Shown: in pieces, positions 8,675 through 17,301 of the stretch | Layout: each line of letters starts with the position of its first letter | How positions within the stretch are numbered: the first letter of the stretch is position 1 | Assembly: GCF_042675745.1 (NCBI RefSeq) | Contig: NZ_JBHTJM010000006.1 | Location: forward strand, 372,001-436,000 | Direction of reading: 5' to 3' | DNA: 64,000 nucleotides | DNA from: Pseudofulvibacter geojedonensis | Lineage (GTDB): Bacteria > Bacteroidota > Bacteroidia > Flavobacteriales > Flavobacteriaceae | Translations under genes and position numbers: made by a program | Notes under the pieces: generated by a model | Told to the model about the DNA's origin: nothing | Seen by the model: the letters and a program-made list of their open reading frames with translations, nothing else | Database searches by the model: none

Positions 8675-10036
8675 CTACAACAACAAAAGTCCTAGTATAT
8701 AAACAACAGAGCCTAAAACCATTAACAACAAGGTATAAGGTAATATTTCTCGTGCTTTTAGTTTAGTAATACCCAATAAAGGTAAAGCCCAAAATGGTTG
8801 CAACATATTTGTTATCTGGTCTCCATAAGCTAAAGCCATAATTGCTTTAGGTAATGGCACTCCTAACTTTAAGGCAGACTCAACAATAATAGGCCCTTGA
8901 ACAGCCCATTGACCTCCACCACTAGGAACGAATATATTGACCAAGCCAGCACTAAAAAATGTAAATATAGGTAGCGTTGTTTCTGTTGCCACTGATGCAA
9001 AAAAATCGGATATATCTGCTACCATTCCAGTACTTTTCATGACTCCCATTATACCAAAATATAACGGAAACTGAATTAAAATACCCGAAGTTCCTTTTAT
9101 CGCTTCCTCCACTGCCTTGATAAAACGACTAAAACTACCGTGTAACACAATTGCTAAACCAATCATGAAAAAATTCAATGAGTTTAGCCCTAAATTTAAA
9201 TCCAAAGCATCTTTTCCATATTTATAACCATAAAAAATCAACACTATCAACCCAAAAACATATGCTAATATTTTAGAGTGATCTAACTTTTCTGCACCAC
9301 TTATCTTTCCTTCTGAAGTTTCAAATTGATATTCTGGCAAATTCAATTCTGTTGGTTTTACTTTACTAGAAATAAAACGTAAAAACAACGGAACACAAAT
9401 AAGTAATACAGCAAATATTGATAAATTCCACCAACTAAATACCGTCTCACTAGTCGATATTAAATCTGGCAACCTGCTTGACATATCACTCCCTAACATT
9501 TTTTCTAAATGCCCACTTTCTGCAACTTTTAAAGGAGCTGAACCACTCATACCACCATGCCACACCATTAAACCTACATACCCAGCAGCACCTACTAACG
9601 GATAATTTAATTTTATACCATTTTGCTGAGCATACTCCCCTACTTTTCTTGCTAAAATAGCCCCAAAAATGAGCCCTAACCCCCAATTAAAAAACGCTAC
9701 CATCATAGTAGAAATACTAACCAATATTGCCGCACTTGCTGTAGATGTAACCATTCTTGTTAACAATAGTATTAACTTACTTACTGGCTTAGACAGCACT
9801 AGCACATGCCCTAAAACCAAAATTAACATCATTTGGTAAGCAAAAACCAAAAGACTATTATTCCAAATACCGTTTTCCCAATATCCTAGAATTGTAAATA
9901 GATGATTTTCTGAACCCGTTGAATCTGTAAAAAAAAACGCTAAACTTATTGTTAATAAGGTAAGAAGTATTGCTATAGTAAAAGGAGAAGGAAGAACCTT
10001 TCTAAATACTGTTTCTATAGTTTGAGTAATATTCAT
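8675..10036 (-). CDS. Short-chain fatty acid transporter, AtoE family
   Basis: 453 residues with about ten or eleven membrane helices. Recognisable AtoE-family segments are FNWGLGLIFGAILARKVG, YPLVGAAGYVGLMVWHGGMSGSAPL, FVPSGGGQWAVQGPII and QITNMLQPFWALPLLG. The family imports short-chain fatty acids such as butyrate or acetoacetate across the inner membrane. No fatty-acid activation gene is adjacent, so substrate cannot be refined. Single gene, own terminator. Confidence 0.9.
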   Translation of the reverse strand: MNITQTIETVFRKVLPSPFTIAILLTLLTISLAFFFTDSTGSENHLFTILGYWENGIWNNSLLVFAYQMMLILVLGHVLVLSKPVSKLILLLTRMVTSTASAAILVSISTMMVAFFNWGLGLIFGAILARKVGEYAQQNGIKLNYPLVGAAGYVGLMVWHGGMSGSAPLKVAESGHLEKMLGSDMSSRLPDLISTSETVFSWWNLSIFAVLLICVPLFLRFISSKVKPTELNLPEYQFETSEGKISGAEKLDHSKILAYVFGLIVLIFYGYKYGKDALDLNLGLNSLNFFMIGLAIVLHGSFSRFIKAVEEAIKGTSGILIQFPLYFGIMGVMKSTGMVADISDFFASVATETTLPIFTFFSAGLVNIFVPSGGGQWAVQGPIIVESALKLGVPLPKAIMALAYGDQITNMLQPFWALPLLGITKLKAREILPYTLLLMVLGSVVYILGLLLL

Positions 10037-10089
10037 AAGGAGTAGTAATTCTTAAAGGTGTTAAATTACTAAATATCTTCAAATAAAAA

Positions 10090-10136
10090 ACCTCACAAGT
10101 ATACTTAGCCTAAGCTCTGTAAATAACCTGTGAGGT
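10090..10136 (-). terminator. Probable terminator after the DUF3127 gene
   Basis: ACCTCACA (10090-10097) pairs with TGTGAGGT (10129-10136) around a 31-base loop that itself contains a CTTAGCCTAAG palindrome. On the minus strand T residues follow. Confidence 0.65.
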
Positions 10137-10160
10137 CTAAATTGTATTTTACCTTAACTA

Positions 10161-10541
10161 TTAAAAAGGTAAATCGTCGTGATCTTCTTCTTTAAAATCA
10201 GAAACTGGCTCAAATGCATCAACAGGTGCTACTGGTGGCATATCTGGTGTACTTGGAGCAGCTGGCTGCAAGTTTTCTATTCTCCATCCTTGAATAGAGT
10301 TAAAATACTTAGTTTCTCCTTGTGGATTTACCCACTCTCTACCTCTTAAGTTGATAGAAATTTTAATCTGTTGCCCTACTTGGTAATTGTTTAACAAATC
10401 ACATTTATCTTGAACAAACTCTACTAAAATATGTTGAGGATATTGCTCTTCTGTAGTTACAACAACCTCTCTTTTTCTAAACCCATTACTTCCGAAAGTT
10501 TGAGTTTGCCCTATCATTTTAATTCTTCCTTGTACTTCCAT
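10161..10541 (-). CDS. DUF3127 family protein (OB-fold, ssDNA-binding-like)
   Basis: 126 residues. MEVQGRIKMIGQTQTFGSNG, FRKREVVVTTEEQYPQHI and the NLRGREWVNPQGETKYFNS block identify DUF3127, a Bacteroidota family with an OB-like fold. The C-terminus is acidic and ends DDLPF, like the acidic tip of single-stranded DNA binding proteins. Role in replication or repair is inferred only. It lies 23 bases after the flavin reductase-like gene and is probably cotranscribed with it. Confidence 0.85.
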   Translation of the reverse strand: MEVQGRIKMIGQTQTFGSNGFRKREVVVTTEEQYPQHILVEFVQDKCDLLNNYQVGQQIKISINLRGREWVNPQGETKYFNSIQGWRIENLQPAAPSTPDMPPVAPVDAFEPVSDFKEEDHDDLPF

Positions 10542-10564
10542 TTCTATCTATTTATTCTTCTATT

Positions 10565-11437
10565 CTATTTTGCTAATAATATTTTCCAAGCAGTTACAAC
10601 TTCTCCTTTAGCTAAAAAGTCTTGAGCTTTTTTATGCATCTCTTCTTGAGTTGCTTCTAATATATGAGAACAGCGTTGTTGAGTCTGCTCTATAAATGTA
10701 TTTACTTCTTCATCTGAAGGAATTGCTTCTACATTACCTAACATTCCCAAATCATTACCCGTTAAAACTTTACTATTTCTAATATGATCTGGAATAGCAT
10801 CTACCCCAACCCCCATAGTAGCAATTGGTTTTGGTATTTCAAAAAATCCTTCTTTAGCTCTACTGTAAAAACTTCCTCCTGCTCTTGCTACTAAATCAAT
10901 TTTATGCTGATCTATTCTTCCTTCCTCATCTAAAACAGCTTCATTTATATGCACTTTAACCACTTCACAAACAATCATATTTCCAGCTCCTCCATTCTCT
11001 CCTAAAGCAACTACTTCGTTAACTTTACATTCAAACTGAACTGGGCTTTCAGCAACCCTAAATGGCGTAACCTCATCTGATTTCAACATTGTAAAACCAG
11101 CTTTTTCAAACTCATTCACTCCTTTTGGATATGCTGTACTAGCCAAAGACATTTGATGTACCATATCATGATTTACCACATTTACTACCACTTCTTTAGT
11201 TGCAATACAATTATCTAATGTATGTTTGGTTGTGTTATCTCTTACACTTCTAGCAGGAGAAAAAACCATAATAGGTGGATTCGCGCTAAATACATTAAAA
11301 AAACTAAACGGGGCTAAATTAGGGTTTCCTTCTTCATCAACTGTGCTCGCAAAAGCTATAGGTCTTGGAGCTACACTTCCTAATAAATATCCATGCAATT
11401 TTGCTGTAGAAACTTCGTTTGGTTTTATAGATAACAT
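10565..11437 (-). CDS. Flavin reductase-like FMN-binding protein
   Basis: 290 residues. The split-barrel flavin reductase domain covers about residues 10-210: LGSVAPRPIAFASTVDEEGN, NLAPFSFFN, KEVVVNVVN and ECKVNEVVALGENGG. The family binds FMN and reduces flavins or acts as an oxygenase partner; the substrate is unknown. The C-terminal 80 residues form a helical extension common to the Bacteroidota members. The gene is divergent from the histidine kinase and first in a two-gene unit with DUF3127. Confidence 0.85.
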   Translation of the reverse strand: MLSIKPNEVSTAKLHGYLLGSVAPRPIAFASTVDEEGNPNLAPFSFFNVFSANPPIMVFSPARSVRDNTTKHTLDNCIATKEVVVNVVNHDMVHQMSLASTAYPKGVNEFEKAGFTMLKSDEVTPFRVAESPVQFECKVNEVVALGENGGAGNMIVCEVVKVHINEAVLDEEGRIDQHKIDLVARAGGSFYSRAKEGFFEIPKPIATMGVGVDAIPDHIRNSKVLTGNDLGMLGNVEAIPSDEEVNTFIEQTQQRCSHILEATQEEMHKKAQDFLAKGEVVTAWKILLAK

Positions 11438-11457
11438 TTATCGGCTTTTTAGAGCCC

Positions 11458-11465
11458 CAAAAATA
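11458..11465 (-). promoter_or_regulatory. Bacteroidota -7 box for the flavin reductase gene
   Basis: TATTTTTG on the minus strand fits TAnnTTTG; a TTG lies 16 bases upstream (11482-11484). The start codon is about 20 bases downstream. Confidence 0.5.
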
Positions 11466-11526
11466 ACCATAATTCATTGAACAAAAAACCTTATTTTAGT
11501 TCAATCTTATAGATTTATAAACAGCT

Positions 11527-12675
11527 ATGTTCACAAACAAAAATATTTTTCGTTGGATTAGTATTGCTATTTCTTTCATTATCGTTGCTCTTATTTTATG
11601 GAACACATACCAATTTTCTCAAAAATTTAAAGAAGAAGAAAGAAAGAAAATGGAAATATGGTCGCTGGCTTATAATGATATTTTACAAAATGTAGACGAC
11701 TTAAACGCTAATGTTACTACTTTTTCTGTAGATATACTAAATAACAACACAACAACTCCTATGATATTAGTAAATTCTAATGGAGAATACGATCTTAGAA
11801 ACATTAACAACGTTAAATCTACAGACAGCAGTAAAATAAAAAGCCTGATTAACCAATTTAAAGAAGAAAACACCCCTATTGAAGTTACTAGTAAATACTT
11901 AAATCAAACTATTTATTATGGCAATGCTCCATTAATAAACAAAATGAAATACTACCCTTTAGCTTTACTATTAATCATTTTTCTATTTGGAGCCGTTATT
12001 TACTTCTTTTATAGATCTACCAAAAATGCAGTACAAAATAAACTTTGGGCCGGAATGGCTAAAGAAACAGCTCACCAAATAGGAACTCCTTTGTCTTCTT
12101 TAGTTGGTTGGGTGGAATTGCTAAAAACTGAAGACATAGATAAAAGCACTATTACAGAAATTAATAAGGACATCGATAGGCTTCAAACCATAACCGATCG
12201 TTTTTCTAAAATTGGATCAGTTCCTAAATTAGAACGCAAAAATATTGTTATTGAAACCGAAGAAACCTTTAGATATCTTGAATCTAGATCATCTAAATTG
12301 GTTACTTTTTCTTTTGAAGCTCCAGAGAGAGAAATTTACGCCAACATTAATAGTCAATTATTTAGTTGGACTATTGAAAACATGGTTAAAAATGCAATAG
12401 ATGCTATGAAAGGAAAAGGTAACTTAAAAATATCTATAGCTCCTTTAGAAGATTTTGTTAAAATAAAAATTGAAGACACTGGAAAGGGAATACCTAAATC
12501 TGAATTTAAAAAGATTTTTGAACCCGGACACACTACTAAAAAACGTGGATGGGGATTAGGCTTATCACTAGCTAAAAGAATTATAGAAGATTACCACAAC
12601 GGAAAAATAAAAGTGCTAAACTCTGAAATTGACAAAGGAACAACTATGCAAATTAGTTTAAAAACAGTTGTTTAA
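11527..12675 (+). CDS. Orphan sensor histidine kinase
   Basis: 382 residues. Two membrane helices (about residues 8-28 and 142-162) flank a roughly 110-residue extracytoplasmic sensor region. The H-box is ETAHQIGTPLSSLVGW with phospho-acceptor His183. ATPase motifs follow: NMVKNAIDAM (N), EDTGKGIP (G1) and GWGLGLSLAKRIIEDYH (G2). No response regulator is adjacent, so the partner and signal are unknown. Its last 23 bases overlap the converging PH-like gene. Confidence 0.92.
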   Translation: MFTNKNIFRWISIAISFIIVALILWNTYQFSQKFKEEERKKMEIWSLAYNDILQNVDDLNANVTTFSVDILNNNTTTPMILVNSNGEYDLRNINNVKSTDSSKIKSLINQFKEENTPIEVTSKYLNQTIYYGNAPLINKMKYYPLALLLIIFLFGAVIYFFYRSTKNAVQNKLWAGMAKETAHQIGTPLSSLVGWVELLKTEDIDKSTITEINKDIDRLQTITDRFSKIGSVPKLERKNIVIETEETFRYLESRSSKLVTFSFEAPEREIYANINSQLFSWTIENMVKNAIDAMKGKGNLKISIAPLEDFVKIKIEDTGKGIPKSEFKKIFEPGHTTKKRGWGLGLSLAKRIIEDYHNGKIKVLNSEIDKGTTMQISLKTVV

Positions 12676-13021
12676 AACCTTCAAGATTTTGCTGTATTAT
12701 TTTAGATTCTTCATAAGATATTCTAAAATTAACCAGTGAAATTTTAAACGTATCATCATGATTTAATTTTAAACTAAATGATATTGGGCAGTAAACTAAG
12801 TTCTCTAGATCTGTAATTGAATACTCTTTAAATAACTTGTTTTTGTAATACTTTAAAACACTCGTTTTAGTAACTATTAAGTAGTCATATTTTTTTCTTC
12901 TAAATAAAAAATATAGAAATCCTAATACGCTTTCTGAAAGCATAGTTTCAAAAAAACTATCTTCAGTCTTTTTCTTTAAAAGAATTACACTATCTTTTTC
13001 TTTATATTCAGAATGCTTCAT
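12653..13021 (-). CDS. Small unknown protein, possibly PH-like
   Basis: 122 residues from the ATG at 13021; an upstream in-frame ATG at 13045 would overlap the HIT gene further and adds nothing conserved-looking. One hydrophobic segment (LGFLYFLF, near residue 35) and alternating beta-strand pattern (YDYLIVTKTSVLKYY, SLKLNHDDTFKISLVN) suggest a bacterial PH-like domain, which is a weak inference. It overlaps the 3' end of the HIT gene by 14 bases and is probably translated from the same mRNA. Confidence 0.6.
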   Translation of the reverse strand: MKHSEYKEKDSVILLKKKTEDSFFETMLSESVLGFLYFLFRRKKYDYLIVTKTSVLKYYKNKLFKEYSITDLENLVYCPISFSLKLNHDDTFKISLVNFRISYEESKIIQQNLEGFKQLFLN

Positions 13022-13397
13022 TAATCTGTTTAGCAACAGCTTCAAAGTCTTCTGGAGTTAATTGCTGTTTATTGATAAAACGAGCATCTTCCATTGTAGT
13101 TAACGGAATTAAATGTACATGCACATGTGGCACTTCTAGACCAATAACTGTCATACCTATACGTTGGCAATTGATTACTTTACGCATTGCCAATGCAACC
13201 TTTCTAGAAAACTGCATTAACTCTGTATATTCATCTTCTTCTAAATCGAAGATTTTATTGGTTTCTTTTTTAGGTATGCAAAGTGTATGTCCTTTTGCAT
13301 TTGGATTGATATCTAGAAATGCTAAAAACTTATCGTTCTCTGCTACTTTATAACAAGGTATTTCTCCGTTAATTATTTTCGTGAATATAGTTGACAT
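13008..13397 (-). CDS. HIT family nucleotide hydrolase
   Basis: 129 residues. The histidine triad HVHVHLIPL lies at about residues 91-99, and the N-terminus TIFTKIINGEIPCYKVAEN is typical of Hint/HinT-like proteins. The family hydrolyses nucleoside phosphoramidates or dinucleotide polyphosphates in the cytosol. It sits 42 bases downstream of greA and overlaps the next small gene; greA-HIT adjacency is common in this phylum. Confidence 0.93.
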   Translation of the reverse strand: MSTIFTKIINGEIPCYKVAENDKFLAFLDINPNAKGHTLCIPKKETNKIFDLEEDEYTELMQFSRKVALAMRKVINCQRIGMTVIGLEVPHVHVHLIPLTTMEDARFINKQQLTPEDFEAVAKQINEAF

Positions 13398-13439
13398 GGT
13401 TGGTATAGTTTTAATCTACTTTAGCAATGGCATTGTTAA

Positions 13440-13916
13440 TTAAGCTCTAGAAATTTCTAAAATCTCAAACTTCATAATCCCACTAGGAACCTGTACTTCT
13501 GCTATATCACCTACAGAGTTACCTAATAAACCTTTACCAATTGGAGAACTTACAGATATTTTACCCGATTTTAAATCGGCTTCACTTTCTGCTACTAAAG
13601 TATAAGTCATCTCCATTCCGTTCATTTCGTTTTTAATTTTAACTATTGAATGAATTAATACTTTAGAAGTATCTAGCTGACTCTCGTCTAAAATTCTTGC
13701 GTTAGCAAGCGTATCTTCTAACTTAGATATACGCATTTCTAACATTCCTTGAGCTTCTTTAGCTGCATCGTACTCTGCATTTTCAGATAAATCTCCTTTA
13801 TCTCTAGCATCTGCAATAGCTTGAGAAGCTTTTGGACGCTCTATATCTTTTAATTGATTTAATTCTTCTCTTAATTTTTTTAATCCTTCTGCAGAATAAT
13901 AAGATATTTTACTCAT
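13440..13916 (-). CDS. greA: Transcription elongation factor GreA
   Basis: 158 residues, the normal length. The N-terminal coiled coil carries the acidic tip in ARDKGDLSENAEYDAAKE (about residues 37-54), and the C-terminal FKBP-like domain contains the SPIGKGLLGNSVGD segment. GreA stimulates RNA polymerase to cleave backtracked transcripts. A hairpin with a minus-strand T-run lies in its leader (13962-13987). Confidence 0.97.
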   Translation of the reverse strand: MSKISYYSAEGLKKLREELNQLKDIERPKASQAIADARDKGDLSENAEYDAAKEAQGMLEMRISKLEDTLANARILDESQLDTSKVLIHSIVKIKNEMNGMEMTYTLVAESEADLKSGKISVSSPIGKGLLGNSVGDIAEVQVPSGIMKFEILEISRA

Positions 13917-13961
13917 AACTTCTTTTGTTAATCTTTTTTTACTTCATACATCATATAACAC

Positions 13962-13987
13962 AAAAAATCCCGTTATAAACAGGATTT
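13962..13987 (-). promoter_or_regulatory. Terminator-like hairpin in the greA leader
   Basis: AAATCC-GTT (13965-13974) pairs with AAC-GGATTT (13978-13987) with one mismatch and a 3-base loop. On the minus strand six T residues follow, so it has terminator form just upstream of greA. No minus-strand gene is immediately upstream. A possible -7 box (TATATTTG, 13995-14002) lies directly before it, so it may instead be a 5'-end stem-loop of the greA mRNA. Confidence 0.5.
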
Positions 13988-14055
13988 CCTCTAACAAATA
14001 TAATAAATTTATTAGTTATATGCTTACATTGCAGACAAATAATACCATTGGTTAT

Positions 14056-14484
14056 ATGAAGCGTTTTTTTCTTATTATTTCTGTATTTACCCTACTTGTT
14101 GGATGTAATAACGACAACGCAGACGCTAGTTGTGTAAGCAGGCAATTACCCAACTATGGATTTGAAGTTACTATTAACTTAACCTTTTATAACAGTTTGC
14201 AATTTACAGGCAATACCGAGTATATATCTGGATATGGTGTAAAGGGTTTTTATTTATACAACACCGGAAGCTCTATTGTTGCTTTTGAAGCTAGTGATCC
14301 AGCACATGCACCAAGCGAATGTTCTTTAATGTCTAGAGTTGGTATTGAATTAAGTTGTGAATGTGGAGATGGAAACAAATACCAGATGCTTACAGGACAA
14401 CAAACAGAAGGAACTGGCGGACACTGCTTACGAGCTTATCGAGTGGATAACTTAGGCAATAATATGATAAGGGTATCTAATTAA
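14056..14484 (+). CDS. Small secreted lipoprotein of unknown function
   Basis: 142 residues from ATG 14056, chosen over ATG 14020 because the signal MKRFFLIISVFTLLVGC then begins at residue 1 and places the lipid-bearing Cys at 17. The mature part is about 125 residues with four further Cys (DASC, SEC, CECGDG, GHC), likely disulfide-bonded. The C-terminal half with CECGDGNKYQ resembles small Bacteroidota surface proteins without assigned role. Divergent from greA. Confidence 0.7.
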   Translation: MKRFFLIISVFTLLVGCNNDNADASCVSRQLPNYGFEVTINLTFYNSLQFTGNTEYISGYGVKGFYLYNTGSSIVAFEASDPAHAPSECSLMSRVGIELSCECGDGNKYQMLTGQQTEGTGGHCLRAYRVDNLGNNMIRVSN

Positions 14485-14503
14485 TAGTTAGCAACTTAGT
14501 ATT

Positions 14504-14821
14504 ATGATATTACTTCATGCTTTTGATATTAGGTGCTTATATGGTTATGAAATAGAACCTGAAAGAATGTTTTTGTGTATGGGTTCATTCTTGATACTCA
14601 TTTTTATTTCTTCAAAAGTAATTTCTTGGGTATTACCGAAGAGTAAAAAAGCATATACTTCTAAAGTTGACAAACCTGTCGAAATTAACATTTTACCACT
14701 TGAATCCTTTCAGGCTTACCCAAATAACAACAAGACAACTTTTATTGCTAGATTACTTATAATTGCTTTAATATTAGTTTTTGTTTTTAGGCCAATTAGC
14801 AAAGTTCTAAATTTAAACTAG
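14504..14821 (+). CDS. Small membrane protein of unknown function
   Basis: 105 residues with two hydrophobic segments (about residues 22-45 and 82-97) joined by a polar loop. No family is recognised. It follows the lipoprotein gene by 19 bases and its end overlaps a converging gene by 4 bases. The base composition is like the neighbours, so it is probably real, but evidence is limited to its open frame and membrane pattern. Confidence 0.5.
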   Translation: MILLHAFDIRCLYGYEIEPERMFLCMGSFLILIFISSKVISWVLPKSKKAYTSKVDKPVEINILPLESFQAYPNNNKTTFIARLLIIALILVFVFRPISKVLNLN

Positions 14822-15090
14822 TGTAACCTGGAAAGAATTACAAAGAAAACTATTAGGCAATATATTAAGTGCAATATGCTAAAAAATAACACCCAAAAAT
14901 TCTTTTTCTTTACAGAAACCGAATAACCAAAAAGAAACAATCCTACTAAACCTAAAAAGAACGTAATTACAGATCCATAAATTACCAACATTGGATTTAA
15001 CACACTAAACTCAAATCTAAGGAAGAAAATTAAATTAACACATGACACAATAAATTGCACCATTACTACTTTATTAAATTTAATACCCAA
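14818..15090 (-). CDS. Small membrane protein at the end of the thi operon
   Basis: 90 residues with three hydrophobic segments (about residues 7-25, 32-55, 63-85). Its start overlaps the end of the thiF-like gene by 11 bases, so it is probably translated from the thiamine operon mRNA. No thiamine transporter family is recognised; a transport role would be speculation. Confidence 0.55.
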   Translation of the reverse strand: MGIKFNKVVMVQFIVSCVNLIFFLRFEFSVLNPMLVIYGSVITFFLGLVGLFLFGYSVSVKKKNFWVLFFSILHLIYCLIVFFVILSRLH

Positions 15091-16141
15091 AAACGCCTCC
15101 TTTTAAATTAACCAATAGTTTAGTAAACCCTTTATCTTTTAAAATATCAATAGCCATTTTACTACGCACACCAGCTTTACAATACACAACCAAATCTTTT
15201 TCTTGAGAAATCTCTGTAAATCGATCATGTAACTGACCTAACGGAATGTGCTGACCACCAATGTTATATTGAGCATGCTCATAATCTTCTCGAACATCTA
15301 GTAAATTATAATCTTCTGAAGACACTTCTAATTCTTTAAGAGTTATTTCTAGATTAGATTTTGGCAAACCACAGAAAAAATCATAATCGGAATCTAATTG
15401 AGTAATTACAATGGCTTCGTTCTTTTCAAAACCTAAAACTAGTTGTTGCATACTCAAAGCATCATACGTCAGTAGCTTGCCAGATAACACTTCACCAATT
15501 CCACAAATCATCTTTAATACTTCATTGGCTTGTAAGCTACCTATAATACCCGGTAACACACCTAAAACTCCAATTTCTGAACAATTAGGCACTTCGTTTG
15601 GTTTTGGAGGATTTGGATATAAACACCTATAGGTTGGTCCGTTTTGGTAATTAAATACCGATACTTGACCTTCGAACTTAAATATAGACCCAAACACAAC
15701 TGGTTTATTGGTTAATACAGCTGCATCATTTACTAAATATCGAGTTGGAAAATTATCACTCCCATCAACAATAATATCGTACCTAGAAAATAACTCAATC
15801 GCTATTTCTGAAGTTACTTTTTGTAAATAGATTTCAAATTCTACAAACGGATTTAAACCCGATAACTTATTAGCTGCTACCTCTGCTTTAAATTTTCCTA
15901 TATCGTCATGAGAATAAAGTATTTGACGTTGTAAATTACTCTGATCTATTATATCGTGATCTATTACACCAATTGATCCTACACCCGCCGCTGTTAGATA
16001 TTGAAGAATCGGACAACCTAAACCTCCAGCACCAATGACTAAAACTCTAGCCTGCTTTAATTTTAACTGGCCTGATTCTCCTATTTCATCTAAAATTAAA
16101 TGACGGTTGTATTGATTATTTTCTTCTGGCGACAAAAACAT
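15080..16141 (-). CDS. ThiF/MoeB/HesA adenylyltransferase fused to rhodanese
   Basis: 353 residues. The E1-like domain (about 1-255) has the nucleotide motif VIGAGGLGCPILQYLTAAG and the NCSEIGVLGVLPGI segment. The rhodanese domain (about 265-353) has LLDVREDYE and the active-site loop VVYCKAGVRS. Acting as ThiF, it would adenylate the ThiS C-terminus, and the rhodanese part could deliver sulfur to form ThiS thiocarboxylate. Placement in the thi operon supports ThiF over MoeB, though dual use in molybdopterin synthesis is possible. Confidence 0.88.
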   Translation of the reverse strand: MFLSPEENNQYNRHLILDEIGESGQLKLKQARVLVIGAGGLGCPILQYLTAAGVGSIGVIDHDIIDQSNLQRQILYSHDDIGKFKAEVAANKLSGLNPFVEFEIYLQKVTSEIAIELFSRYDIIVDGSDNFPTRYLVNDAAVLTNKPVVFGSIFKFEGQVSVFNYQNGPTYRCLYPNPPKPNEVPNCSEIGVLGVLPGIIGSLQANEVLKMICGIGEVLSGKLLTYDALSMQQLVLGFEKNEAIVITQLDSDYDFFCGLPKSNLEITLKELEVSSEDYNLLDVREDYEHAQYNIGGQHIPLGQLHDRFTEISQEKDLVVYCKAGVRSKMAIDILKDKGFTKLLVNLKGGVFGY

Positions 16142-16180
16142 TATCCGCTTAATTATTTTATTAAAATGACACTTAGTGTC

Positions 16181-17296
16181 TTACTCCCAATTATTAGCCC
16201 AATCTTTCCATACTACTTCTAGACCTTGCTCTTTTAACATTGTAGCAATTTCTTCTGTACTACGTTCATCAGATATCTCGAATTGCTCTAAAGATTGTGG
16301 TTCTACTGCATAACCACCTGGATTTGTTTTAGATTCTGCACTAATAGAGGTAATTCCTAAATTCACAATATTATTTCTAAACACTTCACTTTCGCGAGTA
16401 GAAATAGATAACTCCACATCTTCATCTAGCAACCTAAACGCACATATTAACTGTACCAAATCTGGATCGGTCATTTCCACTTTTGGTTCCAACCCTCCTG
16501 AATGTGGTCGCAACCTAGGAAAAGAAATAGAATACTTAGTCTTCCAATAGGTTTTCTGTAAATACTTTAAGTGCAACGCTGTAAAAAAGCTATCAGCTCT
16601 CCAATCTTCCAATCCAAATAAAGCTCCTAAACCTATTTTATGAATTCCTGCTTTTCCTAATCTATCTGGAGTATCTAATCTGTAATCAAAATTTGATTTT
16701 CTCCCTTTAGGATGGTGCTTTTTATACTCATCTCTATGGTAGGTTTCTTGATAAACCAAAACAGCATACAAACCATTATCAATTAATCGCTCATACTCTT
16801 CTTGATCTAATGGTTGAACCTCTATCGTTATATTTGAAAAATGCTTCCTAATTAAGTTTATAGCATTGCTAATATAATCTACTCCAACTGTTCTATTAGC
16901 TTCACCCGTAACTAATAAAATATGATCGTACCCCTTAGATTTTATATACTCAACCTCTTTTAATATCTCGGCATCTGTAAGGGTTCTACGCGGAATTTTA
17001 TTGGTTAAACTAAATCCGCAATAAGTACATATGTTTTGGCACTCATTACTCAAGTACATAGGAGAATACATCTGTATTGTATTTCCAAAACGCTTCTTAG
17101 TAAGTTGCCTACTCAACTGAGCCATATCTTCTAAATAAGGTCTGGCAGCAGGTGATATTAAAGCTTTAAAATCTTCTAAATTTCTTTTATTAGATCGCAA
17201 AGCATGTAATACATCATTCTCTGTTTTAGAAAGAATACTAGCTAAGGTATCATCCCAATTATATGTATCGAATATGTCTTGAAAAGTTTTATTCAT
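16181..17296 (-). CDS. thiH: 2-iminoacetate synthase (radical SAM tyrosine lyase)
   Basis: 371 residues. The radical SAM cluster ligands are Cys86, Cys90 and Cys93 (ECQNICTYCGFS). LGALFGLEDWRADSF and SFPRLRPHSGG are ThiH signatures. The enzyme cleaves tyrosine to dehydroglycine (2-iminoacetate) and p-cresol for thiazole formation by ThiG. It lies 5 bases after thiG. Bacteroidota use ThiH instead of the oxygen-dependent ThiO, fitting the radical SAM motif seen. Confidence 0.97.
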   Translation of the reverse strand: MNKTFQDIFDTYNWDDTLASILSKTENDVLHALRSNKRNLEDFKALISPAARPYLEDMAQLSRQLTKKRFGNTIQMYSPMYLSNECQNICTYCGFSLTNKIPRRTLTDAEILKEVEYIKSKGYDHILLVTGEANRTVGVDYISNAINLIRKHFSNITIEVQPLDQEEYERLIDNGLYAVLVYQETYHRDEYKKHHPKGRKSNFDYRLDTPDRLGKAGIHKIGLGALFGLEDWRADSFFTALHLKYLQKTYWKTKYSISFPRLRPHSGGLEPKVEMTDPDLVQLICAFRLLDEDVELSISTRESEVFRNNIVNLGITSISAESKTNPGGYAVEPQSLEQFEISDERSTEEIATMLKEQGLEVVWKDWANNWE

Positions 17297-17301
17297 CTTA
17301 C

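Noticed and set aside
14020..14055. Upstream ATG for the small lipoprotein
   Set aside because: It would bury the lipoprotein signal 12 residues inside; ATG 14056 fits a proper signal peptide.
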